The notes under the pieces: model-generated | Told to the model about the DNA's origin: nothing | The model's input: the letters and a program-made list of their open reading frames with translations, nothing else | Database searches by the model: none | Translations under genes and position numbers: made by a program | Source of the DNA: Gracilimonas halophila | GTDB lineage: Bacteria > Bacteroidota > Rhodothermia > Balneolales > Balneolaceae | Length of the DNA: 64,000 nucleotides | Assembly (NCBI RefSeq): GCF_042684365.1 | Contig: NZ_JBHULI010000002.1 | Span: 62,001 to 126,000 of the forward strand | Direction of reading: 5' to 3' | Part shown: piece by piece, positions 16,093 through 25,386 of the stretch | Position numbering within the stretch: the stretch's first letter is position 1 | Layout: every line of letters starts with the position of its first letter

Positions 16093-19020
16093 ATGAAAGC
16101 AGTACTTACCATAACTTTTTTGATCACTTTTGGGTTTTGGCAAATCTTAAATGCCCAGGCATCTCAGGGTGACTCTCTGCTTGTCCTTGGAAATGAATCT
16201 TATTCCAACCAAGACTATGACCGTGCCGCTAGGCATTACCAAAAGGCCATGGACCTTTTTCTGGAAGAAAGTGATTCTTTAAAATGGCTGGAAGCCTCCT
16301 TTGAATATGCAAGAACGCTTAATATAAGTGGCTCTGTGAATGAGGCTGTTGAGATTTTTCTTACTCTTGACAAAACATCACTCCAACAAATTCCCACATC
16401 TTTACAAATACGCCTCAAAAATTACATCGGGCTAACTTTAAGACGTACTGAGCAGTATGATGAAGCACGGAAGTATTATTTGGATGCCATGAAACTTGCG
16501 GAGGGGATAAGTGATTCCATTGTGATCGCCCAGTTGAATAATAATATTTCCTATACCTATCAAAATACGGGCGATTATGAAACAGCGCTTCTTCATCAAC
16601 AAAAAGCATTGGAGATTTATATTGCTTTAGGTAATGATTCCAGGCTTTCGTTTGTCTTGAATGGAATTTTCCTGACAATGATGGAATTAGGACTCCACCG
16701 GCAAGCAGAGCCGTATATCCGCAAAAGCCTTGAGATACGTAAAAAATTAGAAAACCCTCGCTTACTCGATATCGCTTTTCACAACCTGGCCTGGAACTTG
16801 GAGCGACAGGGAAAAAGAGATAGTGCCATCATTTACTATCAAAAGTCATTGGAGCTCTCCAGGATGCTTGAGAACCCTTTCGAGATCACCCAAACTTTGG
16901 AAAATATCGGTAGCCTTTACGAACGTTCAGGCGATTTTGAAAACGCTCTTGGCTATTACAATGAGGCCTTGACCATCAACCGTGAAATTAACCGACCGGT
17001 TTCAACAGCAGAAGGCTTATTTCGCATTGCCCGTATTGCTGTAAAAAATAATGATCTTGAAAATGCCACGGCTTTCTACAATGAGGCGTTAGAATGGGTG
17101 GAGGACGTAAATGATCCAAGGTTTCTTACTAATTTATATCTGGATTTTGCCAACCTTGAGCTTCTGAAAGGAAACAATGGGAAAGCGAAAGAATATATTT
17201 CTAACGCACGTAATATTGCCTTTGAAAAGGAATTTCAATTACAGCAGGTCAGGTCACATAATTTACTAGGGGAGCTTTATAACATTGAAGGGAATCTACA
17301 GCTGAGTCTTGAGGAGTATAAAAAAGCTTATAAACATTCCTCCTCTTTTGCTATAACTGATAGAATTTCTCCTTCAATGAATCTTGCCAAAGCTTATAAT
17401 GATGCCTCTTCAGACAGTGCCTTTATATTTGCAGAAGAAGCCTTTTCATTGATAGACTCGGTGCGTACTAATGTAGCAGGACTCGCTTTTCGGTCCGGAT
17501 TTTTTAGTCAGCATGCCGGTTTTTATAATGAAGTGGCCTCTTGGTATATCAAAAGAAAAAATGACCCGAAGAAAGCCTTTGAGCTGATCGAGTCTGCCAA
17601 GGCACGAGTATTGATGGATGAGCTTGCTGAAGCACGGGAAAAAGAACTTAGTTCTCTGGATGAATCAACCCTTATCAAAAAGCAGCAAAAGGCCAAGCAA
17701 ATTGACCGATTATACAATCAACTTTCTGCAACAGAGTCACTAACCGAGAAAAGTGCCATACGGGATGAGCTCAAAGATCTTGAGTTCGAATATCAAAGTT
17801 TTCTGAATGAACTGCATGTAAGTAATGTAAGTCTTAAAGATTTCAAGTACCCTAAACCGATTACCCTCCAGAAAGCTCAGGATATGCTGGATTCTGAATC
17901 TGCAATTTTGGAATATGCTTTCACTGAAGAACATGTGGTTCGGCTTTTGATCACAGAAGATAATATTACTGGCAGTATTCTTATGCCTGAAGGTTCACCG
18001 AAAGCAAAACAGTACTTTACTGAAAAGATCAGAACTTACCGGGAAGCGATCACAAGCAAAGCCTCGGTTAATGAAATACAAGAGATCGGAGCCTCTCTAT
18101 ATACTCAACTTATTCCCTCTGAAGTTTCTGAAAGCAGAAGTGAAATTTCGAACTTACTGATCATTCCCGGAGGAGCACTTACTTTTCTTCCTTTTGAAAC
18201 CCTAAGCAATAACAACCGATATTTGATCGAAGACTTTCATATTAAATACCTTCCCTCGGCTTCTATCTATTCATTTATAAATAACCCACACCGGACTACA
18301 AATTTTGAGTTATTGGCTCTTGCCGGTTCCGGCTTTGAAGGAGGCGATGGGCTTACCAATCAGAGTAGCTCTCAGGCATCTTTTGCCTCCCTTCCTTCTA
18401 CCTTACTGGAAGTGGATTCCATCTCAGTGAATTTCACTAATTCTAGGATTCTTAAGAATGATGATGTTACCGAGGCTAACTTAAAGTCTCATGATCTGAG
18501 TGATTTCCGCTTTATCCATTTTGCCACCCATGCCGAGGTGAACGAATCAACTCCTTCTCAAAGCGGGTTGTTGCTTTCCAAGAAAACTGATGTAGAATCT
18601 CTTTTTGGTGAAGACGGATTTATGAACAGCCGGGAAATTTCCGGGCTAAAACTGAATGCAGATCTTGTAACCTTAAGTGCGTGCAATACCGGAATGGGTA
18701 AAATTGTGACCGGTGAAGGCTTGCTTGGATTGCAGCGCTCCTTCCTCTCCGCCGGGGCTTCTTCAGTGATGGTTAGCTTGTGGAGCATCTACGACCGAAG
18801 TACTGCAGATTTCATGTCCGAGTTTTACAGTATGCTTAAGACACACGAGAGTGCAGACTATGGTATCATGAACCGAACATTAAATTGGTTTGGCTTGTAT
18901 GAGCATCCATTATTTGATTATAAAGCCAAAGCACTTCGGGACGCCAAAATCTCAATGATCGAACACCCATATTATAGCCATCCGGTTTATTGGGCGCCTT
19001 TTATTCTGGTTGGGAAATAA
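16093..19020 (+). CDS. Secreted TPR-CHAT domain protein (caspase-like peptidase fold)
   Basis: A 975-residue protein with a signal peptide (about 1-22, ending ILNAQA). Around ten tetratricopeptide repeats cover about 25-430, for example AIIYYQKSLELSRM and ALGYYNEALTINRE. A helical linker with coiled-coil character follows (about 470-590). The C-terminal CHAT domain (about 690-975) has both catalytic residues: H813 in FATHAE and C864 in LSACNTG. It ends in the usual HPVYWAPFILVGK. CHAT domains are cysteine-peptidase-like; some bacterial members are proteases activated by partner binding to the TPRs. Export suggests action in the periplasm or outside. A GGAAGGAG motif lies about 13 bases before the ATG. 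It is divergent from the 44-residue peptide gene. Substrate unknown. Confidence 0.92.
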   Translation: MKAVLTITFLITFGFWQILNAQASQGDSLLVLGNESYSNQDYDRAARHYQKAMDLFLEESDSLKWLEASFEYARTLNISGSVNEAVEIFLTLDKTSLQQIPTSLQIRLKNYIGLTLRRTEQYDEARKYYLDAMKLAEGISDSIVIAQLNNNISYTYQNTGDYETALLHQQKALEIYIALGNDSRLSFVLNGIFLTMMELGLHRQAEPYIRKSLEIRKKLENPRLLDIAFHNLAWNLERQGKRDSAIIYYQKSLELSRMLENPFEITQTLENIGSLYERSGDFENALGYYNEALTINREINRPVSTAEGLFRIARIAVKNNDLENATAFYNEALEWVEDVNDPRFLTNLYLDFANLELLKGNNGKAKEYISNARNIAFEKEFQLQQVRSHNLLGELYNIEGNLQLSLEEYKKAYKHSSSFAITDRISPSMNLAKAYNDASSDSAFIFAEEAFSLIDSVRTNVAGLAFRSGFFSQHAGFYNEVASWYIKRKNDPKKAFELIESAKARVLMDELAEAREKELSSLDESTLIKKQQKAKQIDRLYNQLSATESLTEKSAIRDELKDLEFEYQSFLNELHVSNVSLKDFKYPKPITLQKAQDMLDSESAILEYAFTEEHVVRLLITEDNITGSILMPEGSPKAKQYFTEKIRTYREAITSKASVNEIQEIGASLYTQLIPSEVSESRSEISNLLIIPGGALTFLPFETLSNNNRYLIEDFHIKYLPSASIYSFINNPHRTTNFELLALAGSGFEGGDGLTNQSSSQASFASLPSTLLEVDSISVNFTNSRILKNDDVTEANLKSHDLSDFRFIHFATHAEVNESTPSQSGLLLSKKTDVESLFGEDGFMNSREISGLKLNADLVTLSACNTGMGKIVTGEGLLGLQRSFLSAGASSVMVSLWSIYDRSTADFMSEFYSMLKTHESADYGIMNRTLNWFGLYEHPLFDYKAKALRDAKISMIEHPYYSHPVYWAPFILVGK

Positions 19021-19022
19021 AA

Positions 19023-19052
19023 AACGCTCCGACGCAAAGCGTGCGGAGCGAG
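19023..19052 (+). terminator. GC-rich hairpin after the CHAT gene
   Basis: Arms CGCTCCG and CGGAGCG with inner ACGC/GCGT pairs and one bulged G start just after the CHAT stop codon. There is no T-run after it on the plus strand, although an A run precedes it (useful as T-run on the minus strand, for the convergent M28 gene). Confidence 0.45.
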
Positions 19053-19114
19053 TTTGAGGCTCTATATCAACTTTTAGATTCCCACCTTCGCGGGAATGAC
19101 TTTTGGCATGTGCT

Positions 19115-20743
19115 CTACCTCGGTTGAACCTGTGTTTTTTCTATGAATTCCTGATTATCAACTTCAGGTCTTTCGGGTGAATTTGCCAATAGTGCGGTCA
19201 GGTTATATACCAGTTTTGTTCTTTTCGTAAGCGGGCCAAAAGTGATCTTATCGATATGGTCAGAAGGCCGATGGTAATCAGCATGCACACCGGTGAAAAA
19301 GAACACGAATGGTACTCCAAGGCGACCAAAGTTCCAGTGATCACTTCTTCGATAGAATTGATTTGGATCATTCAGGTCATTATACCTTTTGCTTAAAGTC
19401 AGATTTGGCCCCATCGTGTTGGCAACCTGAGTCAAACTGTCTAAACCTGATGATATGATCTCTCCACCAATGATGTACACATAATTACTGTCTGCTTCAT
19501 TTTGCTCATCCACCCGGCCGATCATGTCTATATTGATGTTGGCAACTGTATTCTCAATGGAGAAAATGGGATGATCAGAATAATAACGAGATCCCAAAAG
19601 TCCTTTTTCCTCCCCGGATACGTTCAGGAACAGCACGCTTCGTTTTGGCCCTGCTCCGGCTTTTTTGGCATCCATCATTGCTTGTGCAGTTTGAAGGGTT
19701 GCCACTGTTCCGCTACCGTCATCATCAGCCCCATTGTAGATGTTATCTCCTGTGGAATCCGGGCGACCTACTCCAACGTGATCGTAGTGAGAACTTAATA
19801 CCACTACTTCATTTTTTAGCTCAGGGTCACTTCCCTCCAAAAAAGCCACTACATTTTTGGTAACAATTGTATTCTCATTTACTGTTGGGACGTGATCTAA
19901 AGCCAACGGCAATTCTCTGGATTCAAAAGCGCCGGGGTTTTCCAAAATACTTTCCTGAACTTCAGAAAGCCTGTTAACATCCTCAAGCCCCAGCATATGT
20001 GCTGCAAGCTCAGGGTTTACCCGATTGAATGCCGGAGAAGTTCCACTGTCTTCTTGCAGATACTTAAGTGACATCCCTCCTCCGACTCCAAAATAGCCGC
20101 TCCGCTCTTCAACTTCCTGTTGGTATTCTTCTACATCCGTGCCGATGACTAAAATGGTGCCGAGAGCTCCTCCTTGAGATAAAGCCATTTGCAAATGCTG
20201 CATGTTCGTATGTTCTTCATCATATAAGATAAAGAGCCATTTCCCCTCTGTTTCTTCTGGAAAATGATCGATCCCTTCTTCAGCGTTCATCATTCCCGTT
20301 CCCGCAAAAACAACGGAACCTGAAAGTGGATCGCTTCCCCCAAAAAGTGTTACGAAATTAGAACCCTGATCCGAATTATGAGTGGATTCATCCAATATGG
20401 AATCGTTCTCAGTACTCATTAACCGATAACTGATCTCTTCCATGGCGGGCTGTACAAGCTCATAGTGCTGGAAATAACTCTCATCATCACCCACGGCTTG
20501 CAGGCCCATTTCTCTGTAGCGTTTTGACAGGTAACGGGCTGCTTTTTCTTCTCCGATCGTACCTGTTTCACGGCCTTGCAGGGAATCATGAGCAAGTACA
20601 GCAAGATCGTTATATAATCCTTCCTCTGTTATATTATCAGAAAAAGAATAGATATTTGGAGCTTCACTTTGTGAGCTTTTGTTTAAAACGCTGCAGGCAG
20701 ATAAAGCGGCAACGGTTATGAATAGAAGTATTTTCTTAGTCAT
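19115..20743 (-). CDS. M28 family metallopeptidase lipoprotein
   Basis: A 542-residue lipoprotein (lipobox A-L-S-A-C, Cys17) with a PA-like insert and an M28 aminopeptidase domain. Zinc ligands are visible in order: His in SSHYDHVG, the bridging Asp in GADDDGSG, Glu-Glu in NVSGEEKGLLGS, Asp in NINIDMIGR and the last His in HADYHRPSDHIDKI. Family members remove N-terminal amino acids from peptides and would act at the cell surface or in the periplasm. It starts 21 bases after scpA and may share its transcript. It converges with the CHAT gene. Confidence 0.93.
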   Translation of the reverse strand: MTKKILLFITVAALSACSVLNKSSQSEAPNIYSFSDNITEEGLYNDLAVLAHDSLQGRETGTIGEEKAARYLSKRYREMGLQAVGDDESYFQHYELVQPAMEEISYRLMSTENDSILDESTHNSDQGSNFVTLFGGSDPLSGSVVFAGTGMMNAEEGIDHFPEETEGKWLFILYDEEHTNMQHLQMALSQGGALGTILVIGTDVEEYQQEVEERSGYFGVGGGMSLKYLQEDSGTSPAFNRVNPELAAHMLGLEDVNRLSEVQESILENPGAFESRELPLALDHVPTVNENTIVTKNVVAFLEGSDPELKNEVVVLSSHYDHVGVGRPDSTGDNIYNGADDDGSGTVATLQTAQAMMDAKKAGAGPKRSVLFLNVSGEEKGLLGSRYYSDHPIFSIENTVANINIDMIGRVDEQNEADSNYVYIIGGEIISSGLDSLTQVANTMGPNLTLSKRYNDLNDPNQFYRRSDHWNFGRLGVPFVFFFTGVHADYHRPSDHIDKITFGPLTKRTKLVYNLTALLANSPERPEVDNQEFIEKTQVQPR

Positions 20744-20764
20744 TGTTGTAAAATATGAGGTTAA

Positions 20765-21505
20765 TTAAGCGCCTATGATCTCATCAACAGGCTTAAGGTC
20801 TATGTGAAATTCTGTGGGGTCGTCGGCTAAAAATAAATTGATCTGTTGCTCTTTGATCATCTCCAACACAGCAAGAAATGTTACTACCACGTAGATCTTG
20901 TTCTTTAATGTAGAACAGACTTCCATAAAGGTTTGCTTACCTTTTTCTTGCAATCTGTTCAGTACAAACTCAGCTTGTTCTTCAACGGTTGTACTTACTT
21001 TTTCTACGTGATGGACGATGTTCTTTCGTTCAATATCCTGCAACACTTTCTTGAAGGCGGCGATGAGGTCAAACATGGTTACATCCTGAAGGGCTTCCCC
21101 GGTGGCTTGTTGGTCCACTTCATCGGCCTCCGGGTGCCCACGCATGTACTTCTTTCGGGTCTCTTCATCCATGTCAGCCATTTTCTCTGACATTTCCTTA
21201 TAGCGTTTATACTCAAGCAGACGTTGCACAAGTTCGTATCTGGGGTCCGACTCATCAAGCTCATCGTCATCTGAATCTTCTCGTGGAAGCATCATTCTTG
21301 CCTTAATGGACATCAACATACTCGCCATCAAAATGAATTCACTGGCTACATCAAGGTCTAATTCTTCCATCAGGTGAATATACTCCAGAAACTGCTTGGT
21401 GATGTAAGAAATGGGGATATCATAGATATCTAACTCATCCCTTTTGATGAAGAATAGCAGTAGGTCGAGCGGACCTTCAAAATTGTTTAGCTGAACTCTG
21501 TACAT
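20765..21505 (-). CDS. scpA: Segregation and condensation protein A
   Basis: A 246-residue ScpA kleisin. The N-terminal part has the hallmark YRVQLNNFEGPLDLLLFFIKRDELDIYDIPISYIT. The middle is acidic (DSDDDELDESD) and the C terminus is a winged helix (VVVTFLAVLEMIKEQQINL). It bridges the heads of the SMC dimer together with ScpB in chromosome condensation. scpB and smc are not in the window. It is divergent from the ECF sigma gene. Confidence 0.94.
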   Translation of the reverse strand: MYRVQLNNFEGPLDLLLFFIKRDELDIYDIPISYITKQFLEYIHLMEELDLDVASEFILMASMLMSIKARMMLPREDSDDDELDESDPRYELVQRLLEYKRYKEMSEKMADMDEETRKKYMRGHPEADEVDQQATGEALQDVTMFDLIAAFKKVLQDIERKNIVHHVEKVSTTVEEQAEFVLNRLQEKGKQTFMEVCSTLKNKIYVVVTFLAVLEMIKEQQINLFLADDPTEFHIDLKPVDEIIGA

Positions 21506-21602
21506 ACACTAAAACTACACTGTTACGAACTAAATTTCTTTATTTTCTTTTTGACAGCGAATGTTATTTTACGTTTTGTTTTAGTCAAGCATTATTAGAA
21601 AC

Positions 21603-22148
21603 ATGGATTACTCAAAATTTGTCGGTGCAGTACTGGAAAATAATGAGCCTGTCATCAATGAACAGGTAAAAGTGATCACCGCTGTGCTTATCAAATTTTT
21701 GACGGTTCGCTTAGATGCCCCTATCGAAGATGCTAAGGATTGCGCACAAAGTACGCTCTTAATTGCCATTGAAAAGATCCGAAATAATGAATTGGACAAC
21801 CCCGATGTGGTTATAAACTACCTTTTTACTACCTCAAAACATGAGTATTTCAAGGTAATTTCCAAGAAACGGGAAGTCAATTATGATGACCTTCCAAGTC
21901 ACTATTATGATAAACCAGATCAGCTTAACCGATTGGTCGATTCTGAGAAAATGAGCATACTGAAACGCTGTATAGAGGCTTTAAAGGCTGATTATAAAAA
22001 ATACATCGAGTATTGGTTTCAAAACCCTGACTTCGAAACTTCAGTGGTTGCTGACCATTTTGGGATCTCTGTCAACAACGCCTGGACTAAAAAACACCGG
22101 GTGATAAATGTGCTGAAAGAATGCTTCGAAAAAAAAATTCAAATTTAA
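21603..22148 (+). CDS. ECF-type sigma-70 family RNA polymerase sigma factor
   Basis: A 181-residue protein with region 2 (VRLDAPIEDAKDCAQSTLLIAIEKI, about 40-65), a YLFTTSKHEYFKVI stretch and a region 4 helix-turn-helix (VVADHFGISVNNAWTKKHRVINVL, about 148-172). The sequence is divergent and region 2 is not the classic form, but order and size fit an extracytoplasmic-function sigma factor. The following gene codes a single-span membrane protein, the usual position of an anti-sigma factor. Its regulon may include the nearby CHAT locus, which is inference. Confidence 0.8.
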   Translation: MDYSKFVGAVLENNEPVINEQVKVITAVLIKFLTVRLDAPIEDAKDCAQSTLLIAIEKIRNNELDNPDVVINYLFTTSKHEYFKVISKKREVNYDDLPSHYYDKPDQLNRLVDSEKMSILKRCIEALKADYKKYIEYWFQNPDFETSVVADHFGISVNNAWTKKHRVINVLKECFEKKIQI

Positions 22149-22189
22149 CTGTAAGGAATTCCTTTTTAATCGCTCTTACATAGAAAGGA

Positions 22190-22213
22190 CAGAATGTATT
22201 TAAATACATTCTG
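22190..22213. promoter_or_regulatory. Perfect 24-bp palindrome upstream of the membrane TPR gene
   Basis: The 12-base arm CAGAATGTATTT (22190-22201) is followed directly by its exact reverse complement (22202-22213). It is AT-rich at the centre and sits 26 bases before the ATG at 22240, in the gap after the sigma gene. A second short palindrome (AAGGAATTCCTT) lies at 22153-22164. With no loop and no T-run it looks more like a dimeric-regulator operator than a terminator. Confidence 0.6.
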
Positions 22214-22239
22214 AACTGAGGCGAATTAAGAACAATCTC

Positions 22240-23037
22240 ATGGATAACTCAAGAGAATTAGAAATCAGACAACGTATTGATGCATACGTAAAGGGGCAGC
22301 TTAAAGAGGAAGAAATTCAGGAACTCTGGAATGAGTTTGCTAAAAACCCTGAACTGCTGGATGTGTTGGAGCTAGAGGTAAACGTTAAAGCCATCATTGA
22401 GAAGAATGCTACCCAAGCCGTCCCTAAATCAAAGATCTACAAACTTCCATCCTGGACCTGGCATGCAGCAGCAGCTGCTGCCATTATTATTGTTGCCCTT
22501 GTTCAGCTTTTCAGGGTAGATACTCCAACAAATATCGATCAATTTGTTGTTCAGCAGATCAACCCAAGTGAAATTGAGACTGCAGACGGTGTAAGGGGGA
22601 AAGATCTGCGTATTACCACAGCTGACTCACTTCTCAATCTTGGATTTGAAGCCATTATCTCAGGTAATGAAGACCGCGCACTTGAGCTCTTCGATGAAGT
22701 GATCAACAACTATGGTGAAGAACCATATGGCTCCAAAGCCTTTTTAAATAAAGGAATCATACTTTACAATGAAGGGGACTACGATTCTGCCATTCTCGCA
22801 TTTGAGGAGGCAGCAGAACGTGTGGAAGACAGTCGTATGATCACAGAAAAGGCATATTGGTACATGGGTAATGCACTCGTAAATATCGGAGAACTTGAGG
22901 CTGCACAGGAAGCTGTTTTTCAGGCCTATCAGCTGGATGGTATTTTCCGTAATCCTGCATTCCGCTTGCTGAAGAAATTAAGTGATGATCTTGGCACTTC
23001 TGATTATGAGGAATTTAACACCCCAGAATTAGAATAG
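22240..23037 (+). CDS. Single-span membrane TPR protein, probable anti-sigma factor
   Basis: A 265-residue protein. The cytoplasmic N-terminal helical region (1-65; RIDAYVKGQLKEEEIQELWNEFAKNPELL) resembles the N-terminal part of anti-sigma factors and FecR-like proteins. One membrane span follows (about 72-91, HAAAAAAIIIVALVQLF). The outer part contains at least three TPR units (LLNLGFEAIISGNEDRALELFDEVI, FLNKGIILYNEGDYDSAILAFEEAA, YWYMGNALVNIGELEAAQEAVFQAY). Its place right after an ECF sigma gene suggests it holds the sigma factor at the membrane and senses a periplasmic partner through the TPRs. There is no zinc-type HxxxCxxC motif. Confidence 0.78.
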   Translation: MDNSRELEIRQRIDAYVKGQLKEEEIQELWNEFAKNPELLDVLELEVNVKAIIEKNATQAVPKSKIYKLPSWTWHAAAAAAIIIVALVQLFRVDTPTNIDQFVVQQINPSEIETADGVRGKDLRITTADSLLNLGFEAIISGNEDRALELFDEVINNYGEEPYGSKAFLNKGIILYNEGDYDSAILAFEEAAERVEDSRMITEKAYWYMGNALVNIGELEAAQEAVFQAYQLDGIFRNPAFRLLKKLSDDLGTSDYEEFNTPELE

Positions 23038-23053
23038 AACAAACCAGAAAGGC

Positions 23054-25294
23054 TTATTCTGCTTTCGGGATCGGCTCTTCTGACTCTTTCATGTGATTCA
23101 TAAGGTAGTCGTGAGCGCTTAGCTTCGATTTCCCCTTTTCCTTTTTAGCCCGATCATAACTGCCATCAGCTTTCAGTATCCACCGCTGCTTGTTATCATT
23201 GAAATATATATTGAGAACAAACTGCATATATTTTTTCAGCTTCTCATTTTCGATGGGGGCAATAGCTTCAACACGAGCATCCAAATTTCTGTGCATCCAA
23301 TCTGCTGAGCCTATAAAGTATTTGTGTTCACCCCGGTGATTGAAATAGTAGATCCTCGAGTGCTCCAGGTAACGCCCGATAATAGAGTGTACCGTTATGT
23401 TCTCACTCATCCCTTCCACCCCGGGAATCAATCGACATACTCCTCGCACTATCAGATCAATATTCACGCCTGTTTCAGATGCTTCATATAGTTTTTGAAT
23501 GATCACCGGGTCTTCCAGGCTATTCATCTTGGCAATGATACGCGCCGGCCGGCCTTCTTTTGCTTCATTGATCTCAAACTCGATCAGTTCATTCATCTGC
23601 TTACGCATGTGATTTGGCGCCACCAATAATTTCTCAAATGTTTGGTCAGGTGCATATCCGGTTAATAGATTGAACACATCGGTCACATCTGAACAAAGTA
23701 CTTCATCACAGGTGAACAGTGCCAGATCTTCATAAAGCTGTGCCGTATCAGGGTGGTAGTTCCCGGTACCAATATGGCAATAGGTCCTCAGCCCGTCACT
23801 TTCTTCGCGAACCACCATGGTAAGCTTGGTGTGAATTTTAAGTCCGGGAATTCCATATGCCACATGAACACCGTAATTCTCCAATTGCTGTGCCCAGTTA
23901 ATATTACGCTCCTCGTCAAAGCGAGCTTTGATCTCCACAAGAACAGCTACCTGCTTCCCTTCTTCTGCTGCATTCATCAGAGAATGCATCAAGGGGGAAT
24001 CTTTAGAAGTTCTGTATAATGTCTGTTTGATGGCCAGTACTTTCGGATCACGGGCCGCTTCTTCTATAAAGCGCTGGGTAGAAAGTTCAAAACTGTGGTA
24101 AGGATGATGCACCATAAAATCCCCGCGTTTTATAACCTCGAAGATACTAGGCATGTCATCTTCGGGATTATGCTTTAGGACAGGATGAAGAACGGGTGTC
24201 CAGTTTCGCTCTTTAAGCCGATTGAAACCGCTGAGCCTGGCGATCTCCATCACATCCGCCAAACCGATCGTGCCTTTCATCTCATACACATCATTCCAGC
24301 TGATATTCAAATTCGTCACGATATATTTTTTCAAATGCTTCGGCATTTCCGCATCGATCTCCAGTCGTACGATCTCCGCAAATTTACGTTCCCGTAACTC
24401 ATCCTCTATCGTTTCCAGCAGGTCTTCGGCCTCTTCCTCATTTCGGTCAACCGAAGCATTCCTTGTGACCCTGAACATATGAGCCGATAGCACCTTCATT
24501 CCCGGAAAGAACTGTGCCATCTTTTCCCTGATTAAATCTTCGATCGGACCCAGGATCACCTTATTCCCTTTCCGATGAACCTGAACAAAACGATTACGGT
24601 TGGCCGGGATCTTAAGCCGCGCAAAAGATTTCTCTTTCGTTCGCGGATTTATCAATTCAATAGCAAAGGAAAGGCTTTTGTTTGAAATGAACGGAAACGG
24701 GTGTGATTCATCAACAGCAAGCGGGGTGACTATAGGATACACCTGCTTTTGAAAATAGCGGTCGCTTACGCTTTGCTGATATTCGTTAAGGTCTTTATAG
24801 GATTTGATCTCAATCCCCTTATTTGCAAGCTTGGGCATCAATTCCTCAAAAAAACAACCCCGGTAAGACTCGATCATATTCTGAACTTCATGCCGTACTG
24901 CTTTCAGCTGATCAGATGGCGTCATTCCATCCACAGAAAGTTCTTTAACCTCAGCAAGTAGCTGTCTTTTAAGTCCGCCTACACGCTTTTGAAAAAACTC
25001 ATCAAGGTTGGAACAGACGATGGAAAGAAATTTCACGCGCTCAAGCAGTTTGTTCTTTTCATTTTGAGCCTCAGCAAGTACGCGTTCATTGAATTTCAGC
25101 CAGCTCAATTCATAATTGAAAAAATACTCACCCCCGAAGATCTTCAAATCGCTGGAGCGCAGATCTTTTTGCATCCCCTTTTGCTTTAGGATCTCATTCT
25201 TTTTGGGATTTGCCAGTTTCTTGGCAAACTTAGATTTTTTATCCGATGAAGTATCAAAATTTACTTCATCCGGTGATAACGAAGACTTTTTCAT
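23054..25294 (-). CDS. ppk1: Polyphosphate kinase 1
   Basis: A 746-residue PPK1, which reversibly transfers the terminal phosphate of ATP to polyphosphate. Motifs include NYELSWLKFNERVLAEAQ near the N terminus, VTPLAVDESHPFPFISN, and the autophosphorylated histidine in H-I-G-T-G-N-Y-H-P-D-T-A. A second conserved His lies in HSIIGRYLEHSRIYYF, followed by FIGSADWMHRNLDARVE. The first 40 residues are a basic extension (KKSKFAKKLANPKK) not usual in the family. It is convergent with the membrane TPR gene and divergent from ruvB. Confidence 0.96.
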   Translation of the reverse strand: MKKSSLSPDEVNFDTSSDKKSKFAKKLANPKKNEILKQKGMQKDLRSSDLKIFGGEYFFNYELSWLKFNERVLAEAQNEKNKLLERVKFLSIVCSNLDEFFQKRVGGLKRQLLAEVKELSVDGMTPSDQLKAVRHEVQNMIESYRGCFFEELMPKLANKGIEIKSYKDLNEYQQSVSDRYFQKQVYPIVTPLAVDESHPFPFISNKSLSFAIELINPRTKEKSFARLKIPANRNRFVQVHRKGNKVILGPIEDLIREKMAQFFPGMKVLSAHMFRVTRNASVDRNEEEAEDLLETIEDELRERKFAEIVRLEIDAEMPKHLKKYIVTNLNISWNDVYEMKGTIGLADVMEIARLSGFNRLKERNWTPVLHPVLKHNPEDDMPSIFEVIKRGDFMVHHPYHSFELSTQRFIEEAARDPKVLAIKQTLYRTSKDSPLMHSLMNAAEEGKQVAVLVEIKARFDEERNINWAQQLENYGVHVAYGIPGLKIHTKLTMVVREESDGLRTYCHIGTGNYHPDTAQLYEDLALFTCDEVLCSDVTDVFNLLTGYAPDQTFEKLLVAPNHMRKQMNELIEFEINEAKEGRPARIIAKMNSLEDPVIIQKLYEASETGVNIDLIVRGVCRLIPGVEGMSENITVHSIIGRYLEHSRIYYFNHRGEHKYFIGSADWMHRNLDARVEAIAPIENEKLKKYMQFVLNIYFNDNKQRWILKADGSYDRAKKEKGKSKLSAHDYLMNHMKESEEPIPKAE

Positions 25295-25351
25295 GAGTAC
25301 CGCAAATTAATTAGCCCATACAATTAGTGGCAAAACTAAGTATAATTACAT

Positions 25352-25359
25352 TAACTTAG
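25352..25359 (+). promoter_or_regulatory. -7-like box TAACTTAG ahead of ruvB
   Basis: TAACTTAGCG lies 27 bases before the ruvB GTG and resembles the Bacteroidota -7 element TAnnTTTG. No clear -33 element is seen. Confidence 0.35.
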
Positions 25360-25386
25360 CGTAAACAATCAGACGAATATTACAAC

